A stretch of DNA of 64,000 nt from the NCBI GenBank assembly GCA_049649525.1, contig JBARZE010000044.1, forward strand, positions 1 to 64,000. The letters are read 5' to 3'. Made by a program: the position numbers and the translations under genes. Positions 35,172 to 45,862 of the stretch are shown here, in pieces. Under the pieces are notes generated by a model, which was not told the DNA's origin, did not search any database, and saw only the letters and a list, made by a program, of their open reading frames with translations. Source of the stretch: JAAURB01 sp049649525. Lineage in GTDB: Bacteria > Cyanobacteriota > Cyanobacteriia > Cyanobacteriales > Microcoleaceae. Positions within the stretch are counted from its first letter, which is position 1; each line of letters starts with the position of its first letter.

Positions 35172-36000
35172 CTTAAAAGGTACTCCCTACTGCTTCGTTA
35201 ACTCAAAGGGCTACTCCATAAAGAGTGATTACCCCGTACAAAACTGGATTTCATTTTTTAATGTATCGCGTTATAAGGGTCGGATTTAGTCAAGGTTGTC
35301 ACCTTTTTAAAAGTTTTTCTGTTCATCAGAGGAATGTTTTTCTCAATGAGTTATGAAACAGTTAAATATCCTTGATAACAAGTTATATCAACTCGGGCTG
35401 AAATGACTGAACTAAGCTTGAAGAGAAGTGACCGAATCAAGTGGTGCGACGGGTTGGGAATCTGTGGGACTGCAATGCATACGCCTCAAGGGAAATCTAG
35501 AAGATTTGCCAAATTTTCCCCATCGCAATAATTAAGTTAAATCCGATCATTGCTGATTAATTAAATGGAGCGAGGAATCAATTCAATTAAATACATGATA
35601 TTGAATATATAACTATTTATTATCTTATAACACCTTTAACATCAAATCCCATCCCCTCACAGATGGAATGGCTTGTGAATTTAACTTTAGCTTTTCTTAA
35701 CCTTTTCTATTGCTCCTGATTTTTATCGAGTATGAATTGGGGGAAGAACTTTGAGTTTCCTGTTAAGTCGATAACGTACTACTAAATTAAGTAGGATATA
35801 GTTAAAGTCATATTAATATCGGCTCTATTTAACAGATGAAATGATATTTTTTATTCCTGTTTAAACCCTAATTTAACCGCTGAATGGTGGAAAAATAACT
35901 CAAGAAAATTACTAATAAACTAAAGATAAATACTATGAATAAAAAGCTCCAATAAAATCATAGTTTAATAATAAATTATATTATATCTATCAAATATCAT
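35172..36000. other. Long intergenic region, 829 bp
   Basis: No coding frame over 60 residues is seen on either strand, and no transposon-end hairpin or repeat. The part nearest the PadR gene (about 35172-35300) contains promoter-like AT-rich DNA. The 35560-36000 half is very AT-rich. It separates the PadR gene from the TIGR03032 gene, both on the minus strand. Regulatory or eroded DNA are both possible. Confidence 0.3.
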
Positions 36001-37050
36001 CTATTTTATCTCGTAAATCATTGGGTCTAAGGTTAAAATTTGACTAATTTCATCTGTTTTAAAACCCAGTGCCATAGGCTGTTGAACATTGGGTAAAACT
36101 TGTACATCATACAATTCAGTAATTACACCTTCTAATTGCAAACGATGAACAATTTTTCCCGTTTCTAAATCAATTACCATCAATCCACAACAAGGGCTAA
36201 CTTGACGCTGAGTTAACTCAGAATCTAATTTTAAACCTGAAAATGTCTTTTCTCTGGGCTTTGATAATCCGACAATTGCCCACTTTTTCCAAAAGGCTAA
36301 TCCCCGTAAATAACCCGGACAAAAAGTAATCGGTTCAAAAGTTCCTTTGTCAAGATTAACATAACCAAAATATCCCATTCCTGAATTCAGTAACCACAAT
36401 TTACCTTGATAAAATCGAGGAGAATGGGGCATAGAGAAACCTGTTGCTATAATTTCATTCGATGAAATATCAATCACACAACCACCATCTTGTCTGTCTT
36501 TTCGCCATCCATTTTCTACATCTGCTTGACTCACTACTGTGACATAAGCGGGTTTTCCATCCCTCATTGCCAAACCATTAAGATGACAACGATCTTGATT
36601 AGTGACTTGAGAAATAAAAGGCGGTTTCCACAACGGTTGACAACTATTTGTTTGACTAACTGTCGCTAAACAATTTAACAGTGTACAAATAAATAAAACT
36701 CGCCCTGTTTGATCAATAGTAATATCATGAATATCTAAATCTCCGGTTGTATAACTCATTCGGGGAATATAGAGTTTATCGTATCCCTGATAAAACTGCC
36801 CAGATTTAAGTACATTACTAAATTGCCACAGTTGATATTTCGTACTTAAAAATAACCGTTCTGTTGAGCCATATAATCCCATTGCCCGATCAAATAACCG
36901 TTCAAACCCAGAAATTTTTCCATTTTTATTGACACCAATTAATAATAAGCGAGAAGTTTGGTAAGTCGTGAAAGCTAAACTAATTTTTTCCTGTTGTAAC
37001 CAATCTACAAAATCATGAGAGGCAACGATTTGGGGTGAGGATTTTGTCAT
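36001..37050 (-). CDS. TIGR03032 family protein (DUF4915)
   Basis: The 349-aa product fits TIGR03032, beta-propeller-like proteins of unknown function often found next to sulfotransferases, TPR or RTX genes in cyanobacteria. Family blocks are IHDITIDQTGRVLFICTLLNCLA, CHLNGLAMRDGKPAYVTVVSQAD, GWRKDRQDGGCVIDI, MPHSPRFYQGKLWLLNSGMGYFGYV and FCPGYLRGLAFWKKWAIVGLSKPRE. No signal peptide is seen. It lies 70 bp upstream of the end of the VCBS/RTX gene on the same strand, so a link to that secreted protein is possible. Confidence 0.85.
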   Translation of the reverse strand: MTKSSPQIVASHDFVDWLQQEKISLAFTTYQTSRLLLIGVNKNGKISGFERLFDRAMGLYGSTERLFLSTKYQLWQFSNVLKSGQFYQGYDKLYIPRMSYTTGDLDIHDITIDQTGRVLFICTLLNCLATVSQTNSCQPLWKPPFISQVTNQDRCHLNGLAMRDGKPAYVTVVSQADVENGWRKDRQDGGCVIDISSNEIIATGFSMPHSPRFYQGKLWLLNSGMGYFGYVNLDKGTFEPITFCPGYLRGLAFWKKWAIVGLSKPREKTFSGLKLDSELTQRQVSPCCGLMVIDLETGKIVHRLQLEGVITELYDVQVLPNVQQPMALGFKTDEISQILTLDPMIYEIK

Positions 37051-37120
37051 TATTATTCCGTATGTAACAGATTTAGAGGGTGCCTCAGCATCAGTGACGC
37101 ACCCTACAAATTAAAAGATC

Positions 37121-39784
37121 TTAGGCGATAATGATAAAGTTATCTTCCGTAAGAATCGGCATATCGTCAAAAGTGGCAAATAAACCCCCAGATCCAAAGC
37201 CAGAATCAACGCTATTTTCGTTGTAGAATAATTCCCCTGTCGATTGACTATAGACAATTAATGCTTCACTGATTTCTACCTGCGCCATGTCTTCAACAAC
37301 GGCAAATTCAGCAGGAATACTAAACTCATCATCAATTTCACTTTCAATCGCGCTAAAGGTGGTTTGACTCAACTCAATCGAATCATCATCAGGGTCAAAA
37401 TCAGTTAGGGTATCGACTCCAATATCTGTGTTAAACGCTTCACCCGTGGCAAATACAAACGTATCCCGATTATCACCACCCGTGAGGTTATCGTCTCCAT
37501 TACCACCAATTAAACTATCGCGATTATCACCACCATTGAGACTGTCATCCCCGTTACCGCCAATTAAGGTATCACGTTGATCTGCCCCATCGAGGGTATC
37601 ATTTCCATCCAAGCCTTCCAGTATATTCCGTCGTCGGTTACCCGTAATTTGGTTATCTAATTCATTACCAATTCCATCGATATTACTGTTGCCTGTCAGA
37701 ATCAGATTTTCTTGACCCGGTTGCAACGTAAAAGTTTCATCCGACTCAATCGTATCGACTGTGTCCTCAAGTGTTTGATTCAACAACACAGAAACCGTCT
37801 GGACTGAATAATAACTTGATAAATTGACATAATCTAGGTTACCATCACCATCGAAATCTGCGATCGCCAAATCACCAAAAACTCCAGGAGTTAAGATAAC
37901 AGGGGAACTAAATTCACCATCACCGTCTCCCAACAATACTGTAGTATTACGGGAGGAGCCGTAGTAATAGTAGTAATAATTGTAGGAATAACTCGTCCAG
38001 CTAATATCGACGTTGCCATCCCCATCAAAATCCCCTGTGGTCAGGTCGTTAATGAAATTATCTAACTCAATCGTTAAGTCGGGTTGAGCTTCTAAATCAC
38101 CATCACTATCACCGAAGAAGAATTCAAGCTGATTGGGGAAAGTGTCAGTGGTGAAAGCTAACACATCAGTATTTCCATCGCCGTTGAAGTCTCCGGGAAC
38201 AATATCTTCAGGATTATTAATTTCGACTGTACCACCCGGTGTGAAGCCTTCGTTACCATCCCCCAGCAATACAGTCAGTTGCGGATCGAAGTTGTAAGAA
38301 TTGTAGGTATTGGTGTAGATGGCTAAATCGAAGTCATCATCCCCGTTGAAATCACCCACTGTGAAGGGGTTGTCAAAATCACGATCAACTTCAATGGCAG
38401 CACTGGGATCGTCAAATTCTCCGTCTCCTTCCCCTAGAATGATAGAAGCTTGACGGATAGACTGATTAGCCTCGTAATCAAAAACAAAGTTATCCTCGAC
38501 TAAAATATCAAGATCCCCATCACCGTTAAGATCGACTAAGCTTAGTTCATCAATATCATCAATTCTTTCATCGAGATCAATAATTTCACCTGCTTCAAAT
38601 TCACCATCTTCATCTTGGAGGAAAATCTCAACCTGACTCTCAAAGTTGCCTGTTGTATTATTAAAAGAATTCGTTGCTACAGCTAAGTCGGGTTTTCCAT
38701 CCCCATCAACATCTCCTGCAACAAAAACATTGACATTTTCAAATCGAATACTTTGATCTTGTTCAAAGTTGTCGTTGCCGTCTCCCAAGAATGTTTGAAC
38801 CGCTCGGACGGAGGAAAAGTTGGTTGATGTGACATCTTCTAAACCGTCGTTATCTACATCTGCAACGTCAATATTGGGAAAATCTTCAAATTCAATTTCT
38901 GTATCGAGGTTGAAGTTTCCATCTCCTTCCCCTAAAAGTAAGCTAACTTTACGTCCACTGCTGTAGTAGTTGCTATAAACGTTAGTCTCAACCGCGATAT
39001 CAAGGTTACTATCTCCGTTAAAGTTACCAACACTTAAAGTGGGGAATGCATCTAAATCAAAGCTAGAGACCGGGTCTGCTTCAAATTCTCCGTCGTCATC
39101 GCCAAGGAATACAGAAAGGGTTCTTGTAGGAGGATCTGGGTAATAATAGAAGCCTTCGTAGACTGCTTTGTCAATAAAACCATCACCATTAAAGTCTCCG
39201 AAAACCTGTTGGTTAAAATCGTTATCGACAATAGGAAAACCCGTTGCTGGGGTAAACCCATCTTCATCTGCTAATAAAACAACAGTATTTCTATCATTGT
39301 TATAGTAGTTAAACTGGATATCATCTAAACCATCAAGATTAACATCTCCAACATTAAAATTATTGATGAAATTTGCATTGATACCGAGATCAACTTCTTC
39401 TGAACTCAAGCCTCCGCTTCCGTCCCCCAGAAGTAATGTGACCGTTTCAGGTGGATTATAGCCGTAATAGTAATAATTATTATTCTCAACAATTAAATCG
39501 AGGTTGCCATCCCCGTTAAACTCACCAATTTCTACGTTATTCAGAAATCCATCAAACGTAAAGCTGGTATTTGCGACGGGTTCAAAGTTGCCGTCTTCAT
39601 CTCCGAGTAAAATTGAAACAGTTGTGTTAGAAGACCCATAATAAAAGTAGGTTTCGATTTGAGCTTGATCGATCAAACCATCTCCATTGAAATCTCCTAA
39701 AAGAAAACGAGAATCTCCTATAAATTCAAACGGAGAAGCGGGCGCGTTTTCAAATTCTACGGTAACGGGATTAACTTGAACCAT
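37121..39784 (-). CDS. Large VCBS/FG-GAP repeat protein with RTX calcium-binding tail
   Basis: The product (about 887 aa from the ATG at 39784, preceded by the Shine-Dalgarno AGGAAG) has about twelve repeats with a DFNGDGxxD-type calcium loop (e.g. GDFNGDGLID, GEFNGDGNLD, GDFDGDGNVD, ADFDGDGNLD). They form an FG-GAP/VCBS beta-propeller-like region (residues about 20-690). A C-terminal RTX block with GGNGDDSLNGGDNRD-type nonapeptides (about 745-800) follows, then an acidic C-terminal secretion region. No N-terminal signal peptide is seen, as expected for type I secretion. Tyr-rich inserts (NYYYYYYGSS) are unusual. Likely an extracellular adhesin or matrix protein; no secretion genes are near. 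Confidence 0.85.
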   Translation of the reverse strand: MVQVNPVTVEFENAPASPFEFIGDSRFLLGDFNGDGLIDQAQIETYFYYGSSNTTVSILLGDEDGNFEPVANTSFTFDGFLNNVEIGEFNGDGNLDLIVENNNYYYYGYNPPETVTLLLGDGSGGLSSEEVDLGINANFINNFNVGDVNLDGLDDIQFNYYNNDRNTVVLLADEDGFTPATGFPIVDNDFNQQVFGDFNGDGFIDKAVYEGFYYYPDPPTRTLSVFLGDDDGEFEADPVSSFDLDAFPTLSVGNFNGDSNLDIAVETNVYSNYYSSGRKVSLLLGEGDGNFNLDTEIEFEDFPNIDVADVDNDGLEDVTSTNFSSVRAVQTFLGDGNDNFEQDQSIRFENVNVFVAGDVDGDGKPDLAVATNSFNNTTGNFESQVEIFLQDEDGEFEAGEIIDLDERIDDIDELSLVDLNGDGDLDILVEDNFVFDYEANQSIRQASIILGEGDGEFDDPSAAIEVDRDFDNPFTVGDFNGDDDFDLAIYTNTYNSYNFDPQLTVLLGDGNEGFTPGGTVEINNPEDIVPGDFNGDGNTDVLAFTTDTFPNQLEFFFGDSDGDLEAQPDLTIELDNFINDLTTGDFDGDGNVDISWTSYSYNYYYYYYGSSRNTTVLLGDGDGEFSSPVILTPGVFGDLAIADFDGDGNLDYVNLSSYYSVQTVSVLLNQTLEDTVDTIESDETFTLQPGQENLILTGNSNIDGIGNELDNQITGNRRRNILEGLDGNDTLDGADQRDTLIGGNGDDSLNGGDNRDSLIGGNGDDNLTGGDNRDTFVFATGEAFNTDIGVDTLTDFDPDDDSIELSQTTFSAIESEIDDEFSIPAEFAVVEDMAQVEISEALIVYSQSTGELFYNENSVDSGFGSGGLFATFDDMPILTEDNFIIIA

Positions 39785-40118
39785 GATAGATGCTTCCTGA
39801 AATTTGGTGTAATTTTGGGCATACGAAACTGGACAAACTCGAAATATCAATCAAATTTGATGCTGTTCTATACGGGCTGCACAAAATAACTTAGATTCTC
39901 AAATCTCATCAACTCTGAATCACAAAAAATCCTATTTTCATCTGTTCCTTCACTCTAAGGTTCAGAAAAACTCCTGGATCAATTGAAACTTTCCAGTTGA
40001 AAATATTTGAGTTGTCTAGTGGTTCTGTTCGATCTGTTGCTCTTGAAACTAGATTAACGAGCAGGACTGATCGCTGTCAATCCCTGTATATATACCTTAA
40101 CAAATTAGCAATCATCTG

Positions 40119-42191
40119 TTAATCAGTTGTGCTTTTTTTGGCCATCAGCATCACGGATGAGCGCGGTTTAACGAGATAAAAGCGTTTTGGGGCAATTGGT
40201 GCAACTTTTACGTCGGAAAAGTCATGAGGCGTGGCTAAAGCTGTGTCTACAATACGATGCCAATTTTCTCCTTTTGGTAAAGCTGGTAATTCAAACTTAA
40301 GGGGTTTCCAATAGGCATTTAACATCACATGTATATATTCTTCAGCTTGAGGATGGCGCAAACTAAAGGCTAAGTGATGAGAATCTTCTTCCCACTGGGG
40401 TTGATTTAAGTGAATACCATGCCAATTAATACTTGGTAAATTACTTTCTGGGTTGTCTTGAATTAAGGTTTCAATCGTAAAAATAGAGCGGGCTTTGGTG
40501 AAGCGAATAATCCCTTTAAGAAACCGCAATAGATCGGCATTTTTTCCGATTTTACTCCAATCAAACCAACCTAATTCATTATCTTGACAGTAAGCATTAT
40601 TATTACCCAACTGCGTCTGTCGAACTTCATCCCCCATTAAAATCATTGGGGTTCCCTGAGAAATAAATAAAATAGTTAAGAAGTTTTTAATCTGTCGTAA
40701 ACGCAAAGCTTCAATTTCTGGGTTATCTGTTAACCCTTCTTCTCCACAATTCCAACTAATATTATGATTGTGACCATCTTGATTATTTTCACCATTGGCT
40801 TCATTATGTTTTTCATTATAAGAAACCAAATCATTTAAAGTAAACCCATCATGACAAGTAATAAAATTAATACTACAATGGGGATCTCTTTCTGGAGTCG
40901 GATAAATGTCTGGGCTTCCCATAATTCGGGCAGCAAGCTGTGAAATATTATCCGGATCGCTCTTGACAAAACTGCGAATATCATCTCGATATTTACCATT
41001 CCATTCAGCAAAGCGATCGCCGGCAAATGACCCGACCTCATACAGTCCGCCCGCATCCCAAGCTTCTGCAATTAACTTTGTTCCAGCTAAAATGGGATCG
41101 GATTTAATAATCCATAAAATCGGTGCATCTTCCATTGGATAACCATTTTTATCACGGGAAAAAATAGAAGCTAAATCAAATCGAAAGCCATCAACGTGCA
41201 TTTCTGTAACCCAGTAATGCAGACAATCAATAATCATTTGCCCGGTAATTTCATGATTGGCTTTGATTGTATTTCCACAACCACTATAGTTACTATAATA
41301 TTGCTGATCTTCGTCTAAAATATAGTACATAAAATTATCTAACCCCCGAAAGGAAAGGGTAGGGCCGTTGTGGTTGCCTTCAGCGGTATGATTAAAAACT
41401 ACATCTAATATGACTTCAATTCCTGCTTTGTGAAAGGCTTTGACCATGTCGCGGAATTCATTAACTGGCCCCAAAGGGTTACGACGGGAACTATAAGCCC
41501 GATGAGGTGCAAAAAATCCAATTGTACTGTAACCCCAATAGTTTTTCCGAGGGGGGACTGCGTCTTGTTGATCAAATTGATGAATTGGTAATAGTTCAAC
41601 AGCGGTAATTCCTAAGTCTTTTAAATAAGGAATTTTTTCAATTAATCCCGCATAAGTGCCTCGTTTTTCGGCAGATATCCCTGAATTAGGATGGCGAGTA
41701 AAACCACCTACATGTAATTCGTAAATAATCGTTCGGGCATAAGGGATTTGTAAAGGTTTATCATCTTCCCAATCATAAGTTTCTGGATTAACTACCACGC
41801 TCTTTAAAGCGACTGCACAATTATTACCAGGGCGAGAAGCGGCTTCACGACTATAATTTTCATCATTAACAATGGCTTTTGCGTAAGGATCAAGCAAAAC
41901 TTTCTCTGAGTCAAATCGATAACCCGCTTCGGGTAAATACACACCATCAGCACGATAACCATAAATTTGTCCGGGAAATACACCCGCTACAAGAATATGC
42001 CAGTAATAAAAGGTTTTGTTAATACTAGGATTGAAGGGAATCACATAAGCGGGTTTAGCCGCATCAGGAGTATCAAATAATAATAATTCTAGAGATTTAC
42101 AGGTTTTAGAAAATATGCAGAAATTCACGCCATGACGTTGAATGGTTGCACCTAGCGGAAAACTCTGACCGGGAAACGTTTCAAAGCTCAT
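40119..42191 (-). CDS. glgX: Glycogen debranching enzyme (isoamylase-type)
   Basis: This hydrolyses alpha-1,6 branches of glycogen. The 690-aa protein has an N-terminal CBM48-like domain (FPLGATIQRHGVNFCIFSKTC), the linker TIIYELHVGGFTRHPNSG and the GH13 catalytic core. The nucleophile Asp lies in HVDGFRFDLAS (about residue 340), the acid/base Glu in LIAEAWDAGGL (about 374) and the third Asp in ITCHDGFTLNDL (about 449). NYWGYSTIGFFAPHRAY and NNAYCQDNELGWFDW are also typical. It is complete, single on the minus strand; start MSFETFPGQSFPLG fits GlgX/TreX proteins. Confidence 0.95.
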   Translation of the reverse strand: MSFETFPGQSFPLGATIQRHGVNFCIFSKTCKSLELLLFDTPDAAKPAYVIPFNPSINKTFYYWHILVAGVFPGQIYGYRADGVYLPEAGYRFDSEKVLLDPYAKAIVNDENYSREAASRPGNNCAVALKSVVVNPETYDWEDDKPLQIPYARTIIYELHVGGFTRHPNSGISAEKRGTYAGLIEKIPYLKDLGITAVELLPIHQFDQQDAVPPRKNYWGYSTIGFFAPHRAYSSRRNPLGPVNEFRDMVKAFHKAGIEVILDVVFNHTAEGNHNGPTLSFRGLDNFMYYILDEDQQYYSNYSGCGNTIKANHEITGQMIIDCLHYWVTEMHVDGFRFDLASIFSRDKNGYPMEDAPILWIIKSDPILAGTKLIAEAWDAGGLYEVGSFAGDRFAEWNGKYRDDIRSFVKSDPDNISQLAARIMGSPDIYPTPERDPHCSINFITCHDGFTLNDLVSYNEKHNEANGENNQDGHNHNISWNCGEEGLTDNPEIEALRLRQIKNFLTILFISQGTPMILMGDEVRQTQLGNNNAYCQDNELGWFDWSKIGKNADLLRFLKGIIRFTKARSIFTIETLIQDNPESNLPSINWHGIHLNQPQWEEDSHHLAFSLRHPQAEEYIHVMLNAYWKPLKFELPALPKGENWHRIVDTALATPHDFSDVKVAPIAPKRFYLVKPRSSVMLMAKKSTTD

Positions 42192-42262
42192 GAAATTACC
42201 CTTATTGGGAACGAATATTAAATCGATTGCTGATTGATTGTATCGATTAACTTAACTTGTAT

Positions 42263-43660
42263 TTACGAATGGGTCAAATGTGTTTCTTGGATTTTGAGAC
42301 AAAAAATTTGATTACGCCCTTGCTCTTTGGCAGAATATAGCGCTTTATCGGCTGCTTGAATGAGAGAATCTGGCGTTTCTTCCGCGTTGGGAACTTGAGC
42401 GCTGAGACCCATACTCACGCTGACCCACTTTGAGACCTGAGACTGAGCGTGGGGAATTTTTAATGATTGAATGGCCTGCTGAATTTGCTCAGCCACAGCA
42501 ACTGCGCCGTTTATCCCTGTATTGGGTAAAATTACAGCAAATTCCTCACCTCCGTAACGCGCTACAAGATCTGCTGGACGTTTCACCGCTTGCCCAATTG
42601 CCTGAGCCACTTGATATAAACAGTCATCGCCGGCTGGATGACCATAGCAATCGTTGTAGAGTTTGAAATAGTCAATGTCAATGACAATCAGAGATAAAGG
42701 CTGTTTTTCTCGTCTTAATCGCCGCCATTCCTGCTTTAAAGACACATCAAAAGTGCGACGATTATAAACTTGGGTCAAGCCATCTAAAGTGGCCTGTTGA
42801 TAAAGATTTTGATTGGTTCGATTCAGAATAGCTTCCCATTCTTTGCGATCGGTGATGTCTGTAATGGTAATTAAGAAGCCGTCTTGATGTTGAATTAAAT
42901 CTAGATTATACCAACCATTAATCCATTGGTTTTGATAGAATAATTCTTGCTGAAACGGATTTCCTGTCTCTACTACCTCAACACATTGATCGAATAACAT
43001 CGGCTCAACTGATTCAAGTGTTGATTTTGAAAGTCGCTGACCAATCAGTCGATCGACTGGTTTACCCAATGCCTGCGCTAAGATGGGATTGACTAAAACA
43101 CACCGAAAATGATCGATTTTGTTCTGTTGATCTCGGACAGCTTTTAAAAAGGCCAGCCCTAAAGGACAACTGTTGAGAATGCCACTCATTAGCTGCCGAG
43201 ACTCTTTCATAATTTTTTCTACATATTTGCGCTGTTGAATTTCTTGTTGAAGTTGTAATTTCTGCTGATGAATTGTTAGTTGATTATTAACTCTGACTAA
43301 TATTTCTGATGACTGAAAGGGTTTAGAGATATAATCAATTCCCCCTACTTTAAATGCTTTTATTTTATCTGATGTTTCACTCGAAGCACTTAAAAAAATA
43401 ATGGGGATTTCTTTGGTTTCTGAGCAAGCCTTGAGTTGACGACAAACTTCATAGCCATTCATTTCGGGCATTCTAATATCTAAGATAATTAAATCAGGTG
43501 CTAAGGCTTGAGCTGTTTTTAAAGCCGTTTTGCCATTTCTAGCTTTACGAACTTTATAACCATTCAGTTCTAGAACTTCAGACAACAAGTAGAGGTTTTC
43601 GATGTGATCGTCAACAATTAGAATTTCTTTTTTAGGTTGATGAATAGATTTTAATGTCAT
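42263..43660 (-). CDS. Response regulator with PAS and GGDEF domains (diguanylate cyclase)
   Basis: This two-component output protein makes c-di-GMP. A REC domain covers residues about 10-125, with DD at ILIVDDHIENL, phospho-acceptor D in LIILDIRMPEMNGYEV and K in ISKPFQSSE. A PAS domain (about 150-270) follows a coiled linker. The GGDEF domain (about 290-455) has DGLTQVYNRR, VIDIDYFKLYND and an active GGEEF site at about 369-373. The product-inhibition I-site RPAD lies exactly five residues before it, so feedback control is expected. No histidine kinase is adjacent; the nearby orphan kinase (31932-33287) is 9 kb away. Confidence 0.93.
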   Translation of the reverse strand: MTLKSIHQPKKEILIVDDHIENLYLLSEVLELNGYKVRKARNGKTALKTAQALAPDLIILDIRMPEMNGYEVCRQLKACSETKEIPIIFLSASSETSDKIKAFKVGGIDYISKPFQSSEILVRVNNQLTIHQQKLQLQQEIQQRKYVEKIMKESRQLMSGILNSCPLGLAFLKAVRDQQNKIDHFRCVLVNPILAQALGKPVDRLIGQRLSKSTLESVEPMLFDQCVEVVETGNPFQQELFYQNQWINGWYNLDLIQHQDGFLITITDITDRKEWEAILNRTNQNLYQQATLDGLTQVYNRRTFDVSLKQEWRRLRREKQPLSLIVIDIDYFKLYNDCYGHPAGDDCLYQVAQAIGQAVKRPADLVARYGGEEFAVILPNTGINGAVAVAEQIQQAIQSLKIPHAQSQVSKWVSVSMGLSAQVPNAEETPDSLIQAADKALYSAKEQGRNQIFCLKIQETHLTHS

Positions 43661-44741
43661 AATTATAACTCCTTTTAAAACTTAAAATATAGCAATGTTA
43701 ATATTGTGGATTTGAATAACTTAATTATGGCATACTTTTCTATCAATGATAAAAAAATTACTAAGGTGCAGTTGATTTAAATTCAAATTATAATATTAAG
43801 CAATATAATGATGAGCTAAAACTGATATTTTTTTTGCTCTTCCCTCTTTTCTAAGTTTATTACTGATATTAACTGAATTAATAGCTCCAGATCTTCAGAC
43901 TATTGAGTTTAGTGTAGTTAATCGCTTAATATTGGTATAATTTAGAGAGCTAAAAATTAGTTATTATTACTGTTATTTAGATTTACGTCTGTAGTTGAAC
44001 TTACAATTCGTACTTTAAGATGTCATATAGAAAGTTTATTTAACACAACTTTTAGGGAAAATTAGTAATAAAAAAAATGGCTATAATCACCATTGGAGAA
44101 AAAATATATAACCCTAAATGTTTGAAGTTTATATACAGAACTATTTATTCTATTAATAATTTTTCTAATCTATTATTTTTAAGTTTAAATTATTATCGAT
44201 TAGGCTGAAAAATATCGCCATTTGCTAATTATTATTTTTTTAGCAAAGCTATAAGGTTTAGGTCATTTATGATTTATTGATTTAATTATAAAAACATTCT
44301 TTAGTTAATTTTTAATTATCAATTATTAGATATTATTATTTATAGAGATATTGCTAATCTTGTCAAAGTTTAAACAAAGAAATCGTTAAAATTTTATGCT
44401 TTATCTCAATTAAATCAATTTTTATATCGATTATTATCTATGAAAAATGTATTAATTTCATTCAGAATACAAATAATAAAAAATATTAATAGCAAATTAT
44501 TTGAGGGCTATTTAAATATTAGTAGCTTACCAATTTGCCGTCATGTGAGTCATTTGTTTTCCTCTTACCTCTGATATTGCAGTGGTTTTGAGATAGGCGT
44601 ACTATAATGTTGTGTAGAAGGTAAACTTTGATGGCTTATACTTTCCCGGTTCATGCATCTCCCGGGGGAAAATGTAATCATTACATTTTGGCTACCAGAA
44701 TATATAAATTGGCTTCATCTCTACAATAGGAGGACATTCTA
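43661..44741. other. Long AT-rich intergenic region, 1.08 kb
   Basis: No reading frame worth calling is present on either strand. The region is dominated by A/T homopolymers (many TATT, AATT and TTTT runs), unlike any neighbouring gene. Near the sigma factor (44576-44608) a TTGCAG and TATAAT pair 20 bp apart forms a weak promoter candidate. The 14-mer attgcagtggtttt is shared with the serA upstream region. It looks like an expanded promoter region or deeply eroded DNA. Confidence 0.35.
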
Positions 44742-45737
44742 ATGGATAACTCAACCCTAACTTCCTCACCCGACAACTTAAAAAGCATTGATGATGCTGT
44801 GGCAACCTTGTTTAAAGGAATGGCTCGTTATCCATTGCTGAAACCTCACGAAGAAATTCAGTTAGCGCGTCAAATTCAAACCTTAGTCAGCCTCGAAGAA
44901 TTACAAACTCAATTAACCACTCAATTAAACCGTTCTCCTACCAAAGCCGAATGGGCAGAGGCGGCTCAACTGACAGAAACACAATTGAAGACTCAACTTC
45001 ATCAAGGAAACCAAGCCAAGCGTCGAATGATTAGTTCTAATTTACGCTTAGTCGTTTCAATTGCTAAACGTTATCTCAATCGAGGCGTGCCTTTTCTCGA
45101 TTTAATTCAAGAAGGGGCATTAGGATTAAATCGGGCTGCAGAAAAATTTGATCCCGATAAAGGCTATAAGTTTTCTACCTATGCTTACTGGTGGATTCGT
45201 CAAGGCATTACTCGCACCATTGCCAATCAAGGAAGAACAATTCGTCTTCCGATTCATGTGATAGAACAGTTGAATAAGTTACAAGGTGCTTATCGAGATG
45301 CTGTGCGATCGCTGCACCGTAAACCGACTGAAACAGAGTTAGCTGAAGCGATGTCTATTTCTGTTCCCCAACTCCGCCTTTTACAGCAAGTCCGCCGCAA
45401 ATCTTTATCCTTAAATCATCGTGTAGGTTCAGAAGAAAATTCTGAGTTAATGGACTTACTCGAAGATAATGAAATGCACTCCCCGGAAGTACAAATGGGT
45501 GAAGTGATGATGCGTCAAGATTTACTCGAAGTATTGAGTTCTGTATTAAACCCACAAGAAAAAGACGTTTTAGTATTACGCTATGGTTTGGAAACCGGAA
45601 TTCCTCGGACTTTAGAAGAAGTGAGTCGTGTGTTAAATTTATCTCGAGAAAGAGTGCGTCAAATTCAAGCGAAAGCGATGCGAAAACTTCGTCGTTCTCA
45701 GGTGGCTGAAAGTTTGAAAGGTTGGATTAAATCATAA
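44742..45737 (+). CDS. RNA polymerase sigma factor, sigma-70 group 2
   Basis: This is a non-essential type group 2 sigma factor (331 aa) of the cyanobacterial SigB/C/D/E class. Region 1.2 (MARYPLLKPHEEIQLARQIQ), region 2 (SSNLRLVVSIAKRYLNRGVPFLDLIQEGALGL, FDPDKGYKFSTYAYWWIRQGITR), region 3 and region 4 (LRYGLETGIPRTLEEVSRVLNLSRERVRQIQAKAMRKL) are all present. The long region 1.1 of the housekeeping factor is lacking. The start has a perfect AGGAGG 8 bp upstream (44729-44734). It stands behind a 1.08-kb AT-rich upstream region, consistent with complex stress regulation. Which paralogue it is cannot be said. Confidence 0.93.
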   Translation: MDNSTLTSSPDNLKSIDDAVATLFKGMARYPLLKPHEEIQLARQIQTLVSLEELQTQLTTQLNRSPTKAEWAEAAQLTETQLKTQLHQGNQAKRRMISSNLRLVVSIAKRYLNRGVPFLDLIQEGALGLNRAAEKFDPDKGYKFSTYAYWWIRQGITRTIANQGRTIRLPIHVIEQLNKLQGAYRDAVRSLHRKPTETELAEAMSISVPQLRLLQQVRRKSLSLNHRVGSEENSELMDLLEDNEMHSPEVQMGEVMMRQDLLEVLSSVLNPQEKDVLVLRYGLETGIPRTLEEVSRVLNLSRERVRQIQAKAMRKLRRSQVAESLKGWIKS

Positions 45738-45862
45738 TTGGCTGATTGATAATAAATAGTTCATTCATCAATAATAACGAGTAAAAAATAATTCCTACTA
45801 ATATTAGGATAAACTGTGAGAAAATTGATCTAAAATTATTCAAGATTTAAAATTAACGACTT

